Below are positions 9,426-22,030 of a stretch of DNA of 42,737 nt, one piece after another. This stretch comes from Chara braunii (Eukaryota > Streptophyta > Charophyceae > Charales > Characeae): NCBI GenBank assembly GCA_003427395.1, contig BFEA01000648.1:15340-58076 (forward strand). Reading direction: 5' to 3'. A model generated the notes under the pieces. The model made no database searches, was not told the origin of the DNA, and saw only the letters and a list, made by a program, of their open reading frames with translations. Positions within the stretch are counted from its first letter, which is position 1; each line of letters opens with the position of its first letter. Both the position numbers and the translations under genes were made by a program.

Positions 9426-12400
9426 GCCCAGCGTCCCGGCTTTGCCAAAACGGACTCAAAAATAGTATAAAGAAGCAACGATGATAGACACAGTTATCTG
9501 TTCTCATTAGCGATCTAATACAAGTGCCTACATAGTGAACTCGCACTAATAGCCAATTACCAACTACCGCAGTCAGCGTCGACATTTTACGCTTCCTTTT
9601 TTGCAATGCAATAGTTTTTTTTTCATAACGCAGCGATTCTTCGAAAGTTGAACAGTAGTTTTTCACTCTTGGTAGCCCCTTTTTCTCACAACGCAGCAAC
9701 TTTATATTTGTGTAATATCTCTCTGTTCTTTTAAGCATAGTTCGAAAGTATTTTTTTATTTGATACAACCTTTCCCTTCATACTTTGCTCAGTTATGATT
9801 TCCCTTACACCATGCCTGAAGCAAGTCGCGGACAGGGAAGACGGAGAGGTGGAAGACGAGGTAAGGCTTGTGAAGAGTCGCCAGCTCGCGCACAATGCGA
9901 GTACATTTCAGAGGAGGAGGAGGAAGAGGCGCGGGGTTATGGCGCTCACACTAGACCATATCTACGCCACTCTTTGGCTAGCTGGTAGGAGAGGACTCCA
10001 TCCCCTACAAGGATGGAGTATTATCAGAAAAAGTTTGAGGCGCGATATGGCGCCCCAAGCTCTTCCTCCCCTCCATATTCCCCAAAGTCCCAATTACACC
10101 CTTGACGAGTAAGGCTCTAGTGCCATTATCATCACCCTCTACTACTTGCGTTGTCCCCTCTCATTCTCATCTTAGTAGTGCTCTCTTTTGCATTTTTTTC
10201 CTTCTTGCTTTACTCCAGGTTAAGTTCATGACCATCTTCTACTTCTTATGTAAGCATGGCATCTTTCCTTGAGTTCTATGATTTTTGTCTTCTTGATTTC
10301 TCATCTCACTTCATGCTTCATAGTATCCTTAGCTTGAGTATTTGAATACCTTGAGGTCAGGGATGCAGGTTCCTCGTGAAATAAGTCACTCTGTCAACCA
10401 CCAAATAAAATTCAAAAAGGATTATATCTCAGTTTCTCATGTGCAATCGACCTCTTGTCATTTTGAAATCAGATATCTTTTCGAGTTTTTACAGTGAAGG
10501 AGTTACCTCGTCTCCCATCTTTGACGGTGATCTCAGGGATATTGTCAATCTGACGTTTGGACATGTAGAAACTCGTTGTCGGCAATATTGGGGTTAAGGC
10601 ATACCAAACTTTTTTTTATGTTCTCTGGCCTGAGTAAGACGTCTTCTCAACTTCTCAAGCATATGATGGGGATGCCAAACCCGGTTCTTTTTCTCTGATC
10701 TGAGTGAGGCGTCTCCTTAACAGAGGTTGGCATTGGGTGGCCATGACCCGACCTGACCATACCTTGTCGTACCCGACAGTTCTAAACGGGTGTGGGTATG
10801 CCATGATTAGTACGCACAGGGCAGCTGGGTCTGGAAATCTGAGGGGGGGATATGGCCGAGACAGGAAATTGTACGGTGGGTGGGGCTGTGTTGACACACT
10901 GCCTGGACGGTTACGGTCGGATAAAGGTTTACCCTGGTTCCACGTACGGATAGGTAGAGGTTTCGCACGGGTGACCCGAGGCCTGTAGGCATATTAGGAA
11001 TATTAGGCAAGCCTAGGTAGTATTAGGGTCAGGCCTAACCCTTTTTCATCACTAGGAAATAGTGGTACTACTGGGGACATGCCCCTAGTATAAATTTGAT
11101 TCTGGCCATCTGTCGTTCATCTTACGGACGAGGTAGTACTAGGGTCAGGTTGTACTATTAATTCCGCCTGACCCTAGTCATTTTATCTTAAAGGTTCTTA
11201 GGGAATACGACATTCACTTATAACCTCTGGCCGAAATTATGGTCAGATCTACCGAATTCTCGTTGTAGTTGCGGCCAATTGTAGACAAGGAAGTATTACT
11301 ATGAGTAACCCCAACCACTGGCTCATTGCCGCCGCCAAAATTCGAAGTGGAGATCTATGGGTGGAAGCTAAATAATACGACATGCGAAGGCCTAAGTTTA
11401 AAATAATGATAAAAACTAAACCTGGGTGGAAAATTTTGGGCACAAGTACGGTTGGGCACGGGTAGATGGATATTGGGTTTGTGTAAAGCTGGATGCGGAT
11501 AAACCAAAATTTGGCTTGGGTGTGGTTGGGTATCAAGAAACAATTTTTAAATCACTCTGGACGGGCTGGGTACGGGTAGAAAAAAAAAAAAATTAGCGCG
11601 GGTGGGTTGAGTCTGGGTCAAAAAAATAGTGTTTACGTGAGTCCGGATGGATATGATACATCAAGGTTTGGGCAGGGTCGGATATGGCTAGGAAAAAAAA
11701 AAAAAAGGTTTGCAACCTCTGCTCCTTAACCTTTTCAAACAAAACAAAAGGGATACCAAACCCCTTTTCCTTTCCTGGTTTGGGAACTTCATATGAACCT
11801 TCATAAATCTACAAAAGAAGAAGTTTCCCAAACCACCAAACATGATCCCAAAATAAAGCTCCCTGACAAGCAGTAATGAAACAGTAATTAGGTAAAATAA
11901 AAAAAAACAAAAACTCATTATAAAATAGTAAATAATGTAAACAATTCTTCACACTCACGAATCATCAATTGCCTTGGTTTCGGCCCACTACTTGCCAGGG
12001 GTAACAGACTCCCCGTCAATCCGACATCCCTCATTCGGTCCGCATCAGACCATGACTAATCAGACCATTTGTCTTGACAACCCCTTTTAACCTGCCTCCA
12101 GGTCAGGACCACTATACCCACCACTTGAGTAAGGTGACCCTTCGGTGTGCCTCACTCCGGGCCACCCAGACTATAACGGGTATCGTCACCCTAAGACAAC
12201 ATACCTCTCGTCAGTCGAACTGCCCTATACCTGGATTTGACCATGACGGTCGGGGACCGGCTCACCCACCAATTAACTTTCTTGGACAGGCAACTCAGTC
12301 AAAAAACACAAAGTCCTTCTACTTACAACTCTTTGTCAAGTAAAGTTGAACTTTTTCATGCCCATCAAACTTTCTCTTCATTATTATAGAAATAATAATA

Positions 12401-12840
12401 TTGATTGCATTTTGATGTGCCACAACCACGAGTTCCTTGAACTCGAGCCACATCAGTATTTAAGAAGGTGATATCCCACCATTTTCTCACTACACCTGCA
12501 TCTCACAACTGTTCCTCACTCTTAGGGCTCTTATACACGTGCTTCAATACTAACTCTACATCAATGATACTTTAATTTCATTTGTTCTATCACTTGCAGA
12601 AATGGGTAAACTAATTCAGATGCAGAAACAACTATAAGTCGTCTGAAGCTTTTCTCCTAGTCTCTCGTGTAAAAACTGACATACTCAAAATTGACATGTC
12701 GAATTAACAATGCAAGAATAGTAAGAGTCTCTTGAAACTTCAGTCTTGTAGTGCATTATTATCTCACTGTACTTCTTTTCAATTTTTTGAAACTGCTCTT
12801 TTACTGGATGGCTTACCTCTCTTTCCTCCTTTAGCGGTCA
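9426..12840. other. No confident gene; low-complexity ORF and G-rich repeats
   Basis: At 9785-10112 two overlapping frames (67 and 105 codons) encode Gly/Arg-rich then Glu-rich sequence (RGQGRRRGGRRGK, EEEEEEARG). This could be a gene start or a gag-like N terminus, but nothing confirms it. Around 10740-11680 GGGT/CGGGTA words recur irregularly. A short inverted repeat CGAGTTC-CTT-GAACTCG lies at about 12429-12445. Nothing else was identified. Confidence 0.4.
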
Positions 12841-12849
12841 TCGAAGGAA

Positions 12850-13320
12850 TTAGAACAGATTTTCAAAAGATGAACTTGCAAAGTCTTGATCCTGATACCA
12901 TACTCTTGAGTCATCCATCTCAGATATCTCATAAACCTTGTTCTCTTCTTCATGTGTGATTCTGTAAGGATCGATCCATCTGGGCTCCAAACATTTAGTC
13001 CACTGCATCTCAACAGAATTGTTAAATAGAAGGATAATGTCACTGATTTTTAGTTTCTCATTTCTTATATACCTTTTCTTATTTCATCTCTTTTGATCAG
13101 GTACTTTATTCGTTGGCATTCTCTCTGTAGCATCCATCACTACTTGATAAACTTCGGACATCTGCCCCATTTTGAACTGAAGAAGTTGTGAGAAAGAATA
13201 TCTTTTGTCACTTTCTTGACTTGAGCCCGACCATACCACAACGTGAATAGAGCATACCCTGTAGTTTTTTTCAACCACCAATACACCCGAGGCTAATTGG
13301 ACGAGTCTGAATTTTTTCAT
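12850..13320 (-). pseudogene. Ty3/gypsy integrase C-terminal remnant
   Basis: Read on the minus strand in shifting frames, this contains TTGYALFTLWYGR, matching the integrase motif TGYSPYYLLYGR-like that follows the catalytic core in Ty3/gypsy elements. Next come KLKISDIILLFNNSVEMQW and CLEPRWIDPYRIT, matching the D.VLLF...KL.PRW.GPYRI pattern of the integrase C-terminal domain, which binds DNA during insertion. Stops and frameshifts break it. No reverse transcriptase or LTRs were seen nearby. The sequence differs clearly from the chromovirus at 32.7-41.5 kb, so it comes from a different family. Confidence 0.7.
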
Positions 13321-13769
13321 ACCTAAAAGCTACCGGCACCTCAACTTGGAAAATAGAGGGTGGTTACCACCCACTTTGAAACAAAACAATGATGCGTCAT
13401 TTTCACTTGTGTGTCACCCCTAGCAAACTCTTGACAAAAATCAGCCCCTCTATCTGGCGAGAAACTTGACCTTGGTTGCCAGTACGAAAATGACCAAAGA
13501 AAAAAACAAGAAAAAATAAGGTTGGTGCCCTTGAAAGAGAGAAAATCCCTCTCGTGATTTTCAACTGACAGTCAAAGAAGCGTGTTTGTATCTAACCAAG
13601 AATGGGTGCAGATTCATACAACTAAAACAAAACAAAATCTCCCTTGGGATTGTTAAAACGTCGACGTCTGTGAAAACAGTCGTCCATCACTCTGTTGGGG
13701 GCGTTTGGTCTCCACTCATTTTGCTTTTAGCCCGTTATAAGAGGCGTTAGTGGCGGATTTCGGGGTTGT
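13321..13769. other. No gene recognised
   Basis: Spacer between the integrase remnant and dispersed repeat copy B. No ORF or repeat of note was seen. Confidence 0.5.
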
Positions 13770-15585
13770 TTGCCAAGCGCAAGTAAATGTGTTCTAATTA
13801 AAAAAAAAAAAACAAGAAGCGAGATAATCGCCAGGTGCATGACATATGTCTCAAAACGAGTGACTTTCGTCGTGTCTCGCCGACCCTGGTCTCTCTCGAT
13901 AGTCGTGTGCGTCTCTTGACTGCATCTGCCTACTAGTCTCCGTCTCGCCGTCGTGAGGTGGCCTCTCTATCATCTTCCACAAACTCAGCAGGCGAATATT
14001 CCAACCTCCACTGCTCCACAGTCCATGCCAATACTGGGATTCTGCACCACTGACGTCCGACTCGGCCTTAGAATCGTGGTCCAAACTCGTTGCTCTCTCT
14101 CCGTTATTCCAATAGAAGTCTTAACCTCATGATACAAAATTGTCACTTGGACCTCGACTGTGACTCAATCCCTCCTGCATCTTCGTTTAGACCGGTTTTT
14201 GGCCTCTGTGACAGCAGCCTGGAACTTTGGGCCAGTCCTCTCATCTCTTCTTCCCTAACACCCTCTGTATTATTCTTCATCTTGGTCTCGTCACCACCGT
14301 CGTAGAATCGTTGTAATCTAGGGGCCTTCCCCTGATTCTTGGGACCACCTTGTTAGAAGCCTCCAACAGTCCGGCTTATTATCATGCAGCCCGTTTCGAC
14401 AGGCCATAGCTACACACTTTTGAAATAGTCGGAGCTTGGTACCTGACGCACGCGCACACAAATAGCTTACCACCTGAACAACTCACCGCTCTTGCCTTTA
14501 TATCTCAAATTGCCAGCACAAGCACAATAAAGCTTCCAGCGTGCACCTACTCGCAAACAACGAATAACGCGATGACTTCTCCTTTTATAGGATAACCATG
14601 TGCCCCAGTCCCTGTGTTCTAAAAAAGATGCACGGGTAGTCTTCTAGAATTTTGCTTATTAATATTTAAATATCAAAATTTTTTTATAAAGAGAGTACTT
14701 TAAAATGAAATCCAACCTCAATTGTCATGACCCACAGTGTGAAATGACTACAAACTCGACGCACCTTGGTCACAAAACGGGATACGGACCGACTTCTTCC
14801 TCCCTTCAAAGAGGACCATCGGACTACTCCTGGTGGGTACTCGTGTCCGATGGCAAGGAGGGGGCTTATGACCATCCGTCCCAGGGCGACCGAGACGCCA
14901 GAGGCTGGGCAGTTCAGTCTGCCCATGCATAATAACAAATTCGAATGTTCGTTCCCCTGCAAGGTCACATGAGGGGGAACTAAGAATTCAAAAGAACTAA
15001 ATAAAGTCGAACATATAATAAAAAAAAAGAAAAGGAAAGGAAAATACCCAGTGTCGCCACTGCTACAAATTGTCTGATAACGTTTTTCTAAAATCATGGT
15101 CTAGATTTAGATGCTGGTATGAAAGCAGCGCTCCGTTCTTCAACCTCCTCCTTTTTTATTTTTTTTCTTTACATTTTTTATTTATTTTTCAGGCTTACCG
15201 ATCCTTGCACCTATCCCATAACTTGGTTAGAGGGAACTCGGCGCGCAATAGAAAAGACCGCGCCGATCCCTCTACCTTTGTATCCCTGGGCGAGCCTGAT
15301 AGCTACCACGAGCACAAGTCGGTTGTGCTCTATTGTACAGCAGGACGCTGAACCAGCGTGGACCGAAGGAAAGTCTAATGGCACAATCGCTTCTTTTGCC
15401 AGAGGGAGCGCAAACAAGACCTGTTCCGTAGCAGTAAGCAACCCAGGTAAGCCTTGAATGCCACAAAGATTAGTGAGCAGGGAGCTGGTACGCTTCGGAG
15501 TCTAAGCAAAATGCTCGTACGCAGCAAAGGTTCGTGAGTTGGCATCTGGTACGCAGTGGAGGGTCCGGACACTGCACCCTCCGAC
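13770..15585. repeat. Long dispersed repeat, copy B
   Basis: This is the second copy of the family at 6680-9425 and shares its order of landmarks. It lacks the MULE-like insertion: the sequence passes from AAAGCAGCGCTCC at about 15124 through a T-rich tract directly to the AGAAAAGACCGCGCCGATCC part at about 15251. At the right end the similarity to copy A stops near 15585. No intact coding sequence was seen. Confidence 0.8.
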
Positions 15586-16090
15586 AACGCGTCGTCAACA
15601 CTTTTATTTTTTCAGCTGGTCGATTGGTCATCCGCCATCGGGTGCACGGGCATCCTCGGTCACCGACGTTGGGCATACGCCCAACGGGTCGCGAACGGCT
15701 GTCATTGGAGGACGGTCGTCGTCGGGGTTCCTCTTGAGTTGAGGCTGATGTCGCTATGCTTCGTTGGGGTTTGCCGCCAACGTCGACAGAGTCCAACGGT
15801 TGGGAAAATTGAATATTTTGCCCAACCAAACTCCCGCATCCCGACCCATGTCGGCGACGGATAACGTTACGTTGAGTTTGTCGTGTGTTGTCCTCTTGCG
15901 TTTGCTTCCTTCACCTCCGCCGTTTGGTGGACCTCCACCGTCGTCGTCGAGTTGCAGACTTGTCGTACGCATCGTTGATGGCCAACCTCTATCGCAGGTT
16001 TCCTATGCTGCTCCTAGTCGTGATTTTGCTTGTCGTCGTCCTCCTGTTCCACATGTGCATCAGCAGCCAGGGACCTAAGCGTACACGCAA
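15586..16090. other. GC-rich leader without a recognised gene
   Basis: Several overlapping short ORFs in both strands, none with a motif. It lies upstream of the Myb/SANT-like gene remnant and may be its 5' flank or the end of the transposon. No terminal inverted repeat could be matched to the far side. Confidence 0.35.
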
Positions 16091-16116
16091 GAGGCTATCA
16101 ACCAAGAAGGGTGTCG

Positions 16117-17720
16117 ACATGGACGACCGACGGCCGAAGAGCAGGAAGTTGTTCGAGTCCCCCAACGCTCATCTCACACAACACACTCTTGCTCGAAGGT
16201 CAGCGCAGTATGACCCTTCTATGTACTCGCACTTACCCTCACACGAAATTTTGCTGCCGCCCACGAACGATGAGACGGAGGATGAACGTTCTCGCACCGT
16301 GTCACTTGGGAGCGGATCAACATAGGATTGGACGGGGAACTGGTTTGGTAGTCGCGCAACGATATCTCGACAATTGTATACACAACTGCTCAAAGAAGGT
16401 ATATATGCGAGGAGAACGAGCATATCGGTGTCAATTTGTCATTCGGATTATGTTGCGGGAGCTCAACGACGATGACACGTACGCGCATCATCAATTCCCC
16501 CCCCTGACGGCAATTGGGTGACGCTCGTCGACCGATCGGTGGTGGGGGGGGGGGGTCATCCGTTGCATTGTCGGCAGCAGACAAGATGAGGGATCGACAC
16601 CGTCTCCATTCGAAGTCGACGAAGACAACACATCCCTAAGTCGTTTGTCCGCAGCGGGTGCAATTGCCATCGCCATTGTTGGATGTCAAGTGACGGCAAC
16701 ACAGTCAGGTAAGGGTGGTGAGGACGCCGGATTTGAAGTCGACATCGACGAACCGGCGGGTCGAGAAGTGTGGAAAGAACATCAGCAGCAGCTTCTTGGA
16801 GATCATGAAGACGCAATAATGAGGGGGGTTCACCGGCTGCACGTGGCGGAAGCAACGCACAGAAAGAGACGACGGTGGAAGTACACGACTATGAAGACGT
16901 CAACAACGAACACAAAGACAACAAAGACGACAAGACGACGAAGACGACACTGTGGACATTCGGCCAGTGGGCAAGAAATCCATGGCGGCCGGGAACAAGC
17001 AAGAAGGCTTCTGCCTCGCAGGGACAATGAACCAAGAAATCAGCAGTTGCTGGGAGCGATGGCGAAGGCAACGTCGACGTGGAGGGTGGGAGAAACTTCT
17101 GGTCAGTGGACCACATGCTCGCTCTCGTAAGGGTGAAACGGGATCTAGATGCGCACCCGAAGAATATGGGGCACGCATTTGCCTGCATGAAGTCAAGGGA
17201 ATGGAAGTGGCAGGATGTTGATGAGAGATTGAAGAAGGTGGATGTTGCTAGAGTGCCGACAACTACAGAGAAAAATGGGACAACATGATGCAGCAGTTCA
17301 AGAAGGTGCACAGAACGTTGCTATCGTGGTTGCGCCGGGTGGTGTCGAAATGCCGTCCACGTCGGGTTTGGGAGGAGGCGATGGCGACAGCGGTGTCGAC
17401 GGATGTGGTGAGGCATAGGAAGAAGAGGATGGGACAACGAAAGATTCTTCGTTCAGTACAAGTAGCACTGTCGGGTTCGCAAAAGGAAGAACAGGAGGCA
17501 GCAGAAGTCTGAGGCACTGACGGACGCAATGGAGACGCAGGGGACGTTGATGGCCACGACGTTGGAGAGCGCCAGCAAGAGGTAGTGTTTGATGATGATG
17601 CAGCAGTGTGAGATCATGGAATCCGAACTGGACGCCCTGAAGAAACACTATGTGGAGTCCGATGATCTGAGCAAGCTTATGTGCCACGCCCTCATGGAAA
17701 TAGCAAAGGATATCCGGTAG
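16117..17720 (+). pseudogene. Myb/SANT-like DNA-binding protein of a PIF/Harbinger-like element (broken)
   Basis: Harbinger-type elements encode a Myb/SANT-like partner that binds the element ends and helps the nuclease into the nucleus. Here the coding signal runs through several frames. An N-terminal part at 16117-16323 has MDDRRPKSRKLFESP. An acidic part at 16700-16850 has GFEVDIDEPAGREVW. The DNA-binding region at 17085-17310 has FWSVDHMLALVRVKRD, then REWKWQDVDERLKKV, then EKWDNMMQQFKKVH, with the spaced Trp residues of a trihelix/SANT fold. A Gly/Asp/Ser-rich linker follows, and a helical C terminus (CEIMESELDALKKHY) ends at TAG 17718-17720. At least four frame changes and a TAG at 17583-17585 break it. 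The linker follows FKKVH directly, suggesting an internal deletion. The pairing with the nuclease at 20.4-22.3 kb supports the assignment. Confidence 0.7.
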
Positions 17721-18156
17721 AGATAGCCTTGTGTAAGGTGGATACACGCGCGGATACGTAGACCCACTTATCCATCATTCACCAATGACATTTGTGTTCA
17801 CCTCCTTGCTGATGACGTCCAGCCAAACCACGACCTCCAGTGTAGCCTTGCAGTTATCTTTGCACGTCTGCCATGCTGAAGTCATTGTGGTTGATGCGCA
17901 AAATCGCAGAATTCGTGGCACGAAGGTGGAAGTCCACTTTCGTTGCCTGCCCTTTATAAACTAGTTTTTTGAAATAGTTATTGTTCCTTTTTTTGTAAAG
18001 TTGTTTAAGGTAGTGCTCTGCACATCGTAGTTTCATGGTCCGATGTCGAGGGTGAAGCGGGAATGGTTCCTGCTTTCGCTAATACAATTTAAGGGGCGAC
18101 CATATCAGTCATTATTCACTTAATTTTGTCTTTCAATTTCTTTGTCTCTCACTCTA

Positions 18157-18226
18157 GAGAGAGAGAGAGAGAGTCCTCTACAATTGTGTGTGTGTGTGGA
18201 TGTGTGTATGTATGTGTGTGTGTGTG
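18157..18226. repeat. (GA)n and (TG)n microsatellites
   Basis: A GAGAGA run at about 18157-18173 is followed by TGTGTG runs at about 18186-18226. The 165-codon ORF starting at 18188 begins inside this tract and shows no domain, so it is not called as a gene. Confidence 0.9.
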
Positions 18227-18756
18227 GTGCTTGGTGGGTTCTGGGGTAGGGGTTTAAGAGTGTTGGAATTCAGCATCGTCGTTGGGATCCGAAGGATGAA
18301 TCCACGCGGCGCACGGATACGATTTGGAAAGCGGAGGGCCCTAGGAGGTGAGAAAAAAAGGCGGACGTGTCAGTGTCTGCCGTCCTTTTCTTACGAGACG
18401 AATCGTCATCGCCGCCCATGCCCTGCATCGTCAAACATATCCCTTCGACGTGCATATAAACGACAAATTGCCATCTTCATCCGCAGGCTAGGGCTTCGCA
18501 CATTCGTCTCACACACGCAGGGTGGCACTGCCTCCACCGAAATCCGCCCCCCGGATCACCGCGCATCCCATCATCCGCAGGGCCACCTTTGCATGTACTT
18601 CACCATAGTTGATGTTGAATCTTATCGTCTCGCCTCCGCCGTACAGCCATCGCTGGATCGCCCTCCACCTTGTCATCGTTGTTGAATCTTGTCGTTTTGC
18701 CTCCATCGTCTCACCTCCCCTGTCTTGCCTGTACCGTCTAGCTTTTGTCGCCATCG

Positions 18757-18945
18757 TCGTCGAGGAAGCCTCAACGGCCTTCGTCATCTCGCCTCTGTCG
18801 TCTCGCCTTCTCTGTCTCGACTCTGTCATCTAACCTTCGTTGCCTTGCTCTACCAATTGCCAAGTGCCACCGTCGGAGCCAAGTGCCACCTTCGTCGCCT
18901 TGCTCTACCAATTGCCAAGTGTCGAGGAAGCCTCAACGGCCTCCG
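18757..18945. repeat. Local direct duplications
   Basis: GTCGAGGAAGCCTCAACGGC occurs at about 18758 and again at about 18920. CCTTGCTCTACCAATTGCCA occurs at about 18842 and about 18898. The pattern suggests overlapping segmental duplications in a GC-rich part of the Harbinger-like unit. Between 17721 and 19043 no intact gene was found. Confidence 0.7.
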
Positions 18946-19043
18946 CACCTCCCGCACAGCGTCGTCCTTCCGCATTCTAGTATCGCGCAGGCGACAATTA
19001 TGAACGAATCTCAGTTTCGTGAAGCTAAGGAGGGGCGGTAAAG

Positions 19044-19751
19044 GTGCAAAGGGTGGTCCTGCGCGTTATCCATTTGTGGATCTTCAAGTCGAGCAGCAGG
19101 TCACGAGGATACACAACCGCGTACGGGTTCCTGCTACAACATATGGCAACGGACATTGCACGTGCGATGTGGTTCGTTGAAGATTGGAGTGTGTGTGCGA
19201 GCCTTGTTGTGTGCCACATCACACTTGAATTTGACATGCAGCTCCTTCTGTGGTTCGTTGGCGCCCACATAAAAGACAGGCCTAAGGATGACGTACTCGC
19301 AACATATCAAGAGGCGACGTTGCAACGACTTTTGGCAGCTTTCATGAGCGCGGTGGCTGTGGTTGCGCTTCAAGACGATGTTCGCGTGTCACACGACAGG
19401 TTGAAGAATGTGGCCAAGGGGACGAAGGTTTTTCTGGCCGCCGCCATGTGGTTGATGCGCATGTCGAGAGATGATCTCCGCTCGCACTACGAGGTGTCCT
19501 TTCTCGTTCAACTAGTGGTGATGCCGACACTGCTGGCTCAAATGCATCGTTCCTTCGACGTGCGTCGACACATGACACAAACCGTGAATGTTGTCACGGA
19601 GTGGCTGGGCAAGCCCTCCATCACTTTGGCAGAATCCCCTGACTACATCCCCAACTCGGCGTCATGTGGTGTCAAATTTCGATATGACACAAGCTTGCCA
19701 TCACCTAGCGATGCCAAACGCTTGGATTGGTTGGGACCGGGCCCCCCCTGA
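19044..19751 (+). CDS. Unknown 235-residue protein within the Harbinger-like unit
   Basis: A continuous 235-codon frame with protein-like composition. It is mostly helical-looking and rich in Leu, Val, Met and Arg, with phrases such as DVLATYQEATLQRLLAAF, AAAMWLMRMSRDDLRSHYEV and VTEWLGKPSITLAESPDYIP. There is no signal peptide, zinc finger or nuclease motif. The frame ends just after a C run (LGPGPP then TGA), and a more hydrophilic tail in another frame may have been lost by an indel. It lies between the Myb/SANT-like remnant and the nuclease, so it could be a third product of the element or the far C-terminal part of the Myb-like protein. The true start is uncertain. No function is assigned. 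Confidence 0.45.
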   Translation: MQRVVLRVIHLWIFKSSSRSRGYTTAYGFLLQHMATDIARAMWFVEDWSVCASLVVCHITLEFDMQLLLWFVGAHIKDRPKDDVLATYQEATLQRLLAAFMSAVAVVALQDDVRVSHDRLKNVAKGTKVFLAAAMWLMRMSRDDLRSHYEVSFLVQLVVMPTLLAQMHRSFDVRRHMTQTVNVVTEWLGKPSITLAESPDYIPNSASCGVKFRYDTSLPSPSDAKRLDWLGPGPP

Positions 19752-20359
19752 AAGGACGACGATGATGACGGCCAGCAGCAGAAAGCAGGAGGGGGGAAGG
19801 CGGTCATCATAGGTGGCGCAGACGCGTTGTACCGGGGAAAGCAGTGGTTGACTGTACATTATTTGTTTTTCAATATTGTATGGATGTCATACAACTTTTC
19901 CATACCATCCTGTGGCCTATGAATTGAAAACCTGTCGAGTATACATTTTTATTTTTTAATATCTTCTTTGTTGTTCGTTTTTGTTTTTATGAAGTACACG
20001 TTTGTTGTGTGTTATTCTTTGATGGAAAAGTTGTGATGGCATAAGATTGTTTTCATTGTTTCACGCAAGAGGCGTCATGCATGCGAATGGAGATTGGTTG
20101 TCGATGAAGTCATGCATAGAAGATGTAGCTTCAAGGGTACACATGAACGGTACAGGTAGCTTCAGGGATGTCATATTCCAAGAATGAAGACAACAACACA
20201 AGAACCCACCCTTACGTCAACCCAGGCTTGCGTGCACTGACGCCAACCCCTTTAGTTCCCCACCCAACCCCCCCCGGAGGGAGGGCGTCGCTAATCGAGA
20301 TTCATGCACTTCGCATTATGATCCTGTCCAGGATCGTTATCAACCGGAGGGAGGACGTC
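19752..20359. other. No gene recognised; short direct repeat near the nuclease 3' end
   Basis: Mostly AT-rich spacer. CCGGAGGGAGGRCGTC followed by TAATC.AG.TTCAT occurs at about 20274 and again at about 20344, a duplication of roughly 70 bp that overlaps the last codons of the nuclease. Confidence 0.5.
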
Positions 20360-20578
20360 CTAATCAAGCTTCATCCACTCCGCCAGTGCGTCCCTCACAA
20401 TTAGTGCATCACTTGTTGAACTTTTCATGCACATCAGTCGTAGGAGTCGTTGAATCCCGAGATCCACGCAGTGCCGCACCCCGTTGGCGTCCACCTCCCA
20501 CAACAGATTCCCGTGAAATGGAATACCTACGTCGATGAGGATGTTGTGGAGGATGCAAGCGGAAACAAAAGTATGCTT

Positions 20579-20998
20579 GTAAAAATATCATTCATAGGAC
20601 TTTTACTCAGCATGCTAATTTTAATTCAACAATGGTATCACGAATCTACAATAGCTTTTCTAGGGAGTTTTGAAGTTCCATAAATATTTTATGGAGATAT
20701 ATAATAGGTAATTCTGATTATTGTTTTTTATTTCCATGGATAGTCAATGATAATATTTCTTTAAAATTAGGCTTTTTTATTGATCCACTTTCTTCACTTA
20801 TGTTGTTTCTGGTTACAAGTGTAGCAGTATTAGTTATGTCCTATAGCCATGGTTATATGTCGCATGATCAGAGTTATGTAAGATTTTTTGCTTATTTGAG
20901 TCTATTTACAGCTTCTATGTTAGGACTTGTTCTAAGTCCTAATTTATTTCAAATATATATCTTTTGGGAACTAGTAGGTATGTGTTCTTATTTATTAA
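20579..20998 (+). pseudogene. ndhF: Mosaic plastid insert: ndhB-like piece joined to ndhF fragment (NUPT)
   Basis: About 420 bp of AT-rich DNA sits inside the GC-rich nuclease gene. From about 20690 to 20998 one frame reads as plastid NADH dehydrogenase-like subunit NdhF, a membrane proton-pumping subunit. Phrases include [44 protein letters not shown] and [15 protein letters not shown]. It covers roughly residues 70-165 of a protein normally over 700 long. The first about 100 bp, in a different frame, read SMLILIQQWYHEST and IAFLGSFEV, which resemble NdhB rather than NdhF. The ndhB part is less certain. The nuclease reading resumes on both sides with only a few codons missing, so the insertion caused little host loss. 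Confidence 0.8.
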
Positions 20999-22030
20999 CT
21001 GCTGCGACAAGATCTCCATATTCATCTTGCGCGTCCGCAGGAACAACCGCCACATCCCCTTCAGCCTTCCTCAAGCCCTTCCCACAAACCTCTCGCCACA
21101 TTATGCTTGTTGTCGAAGTGCTCGTCCAAGGGTGTTGACCAATGCCTCCATAGGGAATAACTATCCATTCTGACGGAGGATGGTCATTGTTGCCCATAAG
21201 GTAATCGCTCGTCTACACTTGGAAGGGGAGCATCACTGGCGGCCCCGAGAAAAGATTACCAGCCTCTGCAAGCGCTCACAAACTTGACAGTTGAATGACC
21301 CTGACGTCATGGCAACTTCATGGGAAGACCACACGAACGTCCAGCACACGCAGATTCAAATCAACGACTACCTGCGCAACAACTAAGAAACGTCGTTTAC
21401 GATCAAAGTAATCCTCGTTGGGGGTGTTTGCCATCTTGTCAATGTAAATGTGAGTACAGTCGATGAACCCGTGGCAGTTAAGGAATCATTTGTTGGTGAA
21501 TGCTCATAGGATAACCAACTTGCGCACCCCCATCGGCCATGATATCTTGTCCCGATACACCGTCAACAGCACCGTTGTTACGTCTCGTATCGCCACCAGC
21601 CCAGAAGCTCTCCCGATCCCAAAGTTGCATTGCTAGTTTCATATGTCTCCCCTGATGCCCATCAGTATAACGCAAAAGCTCCCTGCAGCACGTCACACGC
21701 CTCTGCAAATGAGGCAACAAAGATTGAGCGATCTCCCGAGAGACATGTGGCAACATACGCAGCTTCTACTAAAAGTACTCCATCGCGTCATCGCATTGCT
21801 TGAGATCCTCCCATGCCCCACCTATCCTCCTCTTCATCCACCATCTCGGCGTCGCTCGTGGAAGAAGGCCGCAACACATGGCGCAACAAACCAGGAGTAC
21901 AGCCTCGGTGATGGCTATGATATCCAACCCATCGACCTGAGCTCCCTGATCCGTCTTCTTCCTTCCTGCGTGGATCTGCGTTCTCATTCTGCCCAATGCC
22001 CTCTCCTGCTGACAACAAAAGAGCACGACT

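Noticed and set aside
9785-10112. Gly/Arg-rich and Glu-rich ORFs as a possible gene start
   Set aside because: Low-complexity composition from purine-rich DNA, two overlapping frames with equal claim and no downstream domain. Kept only as a note.
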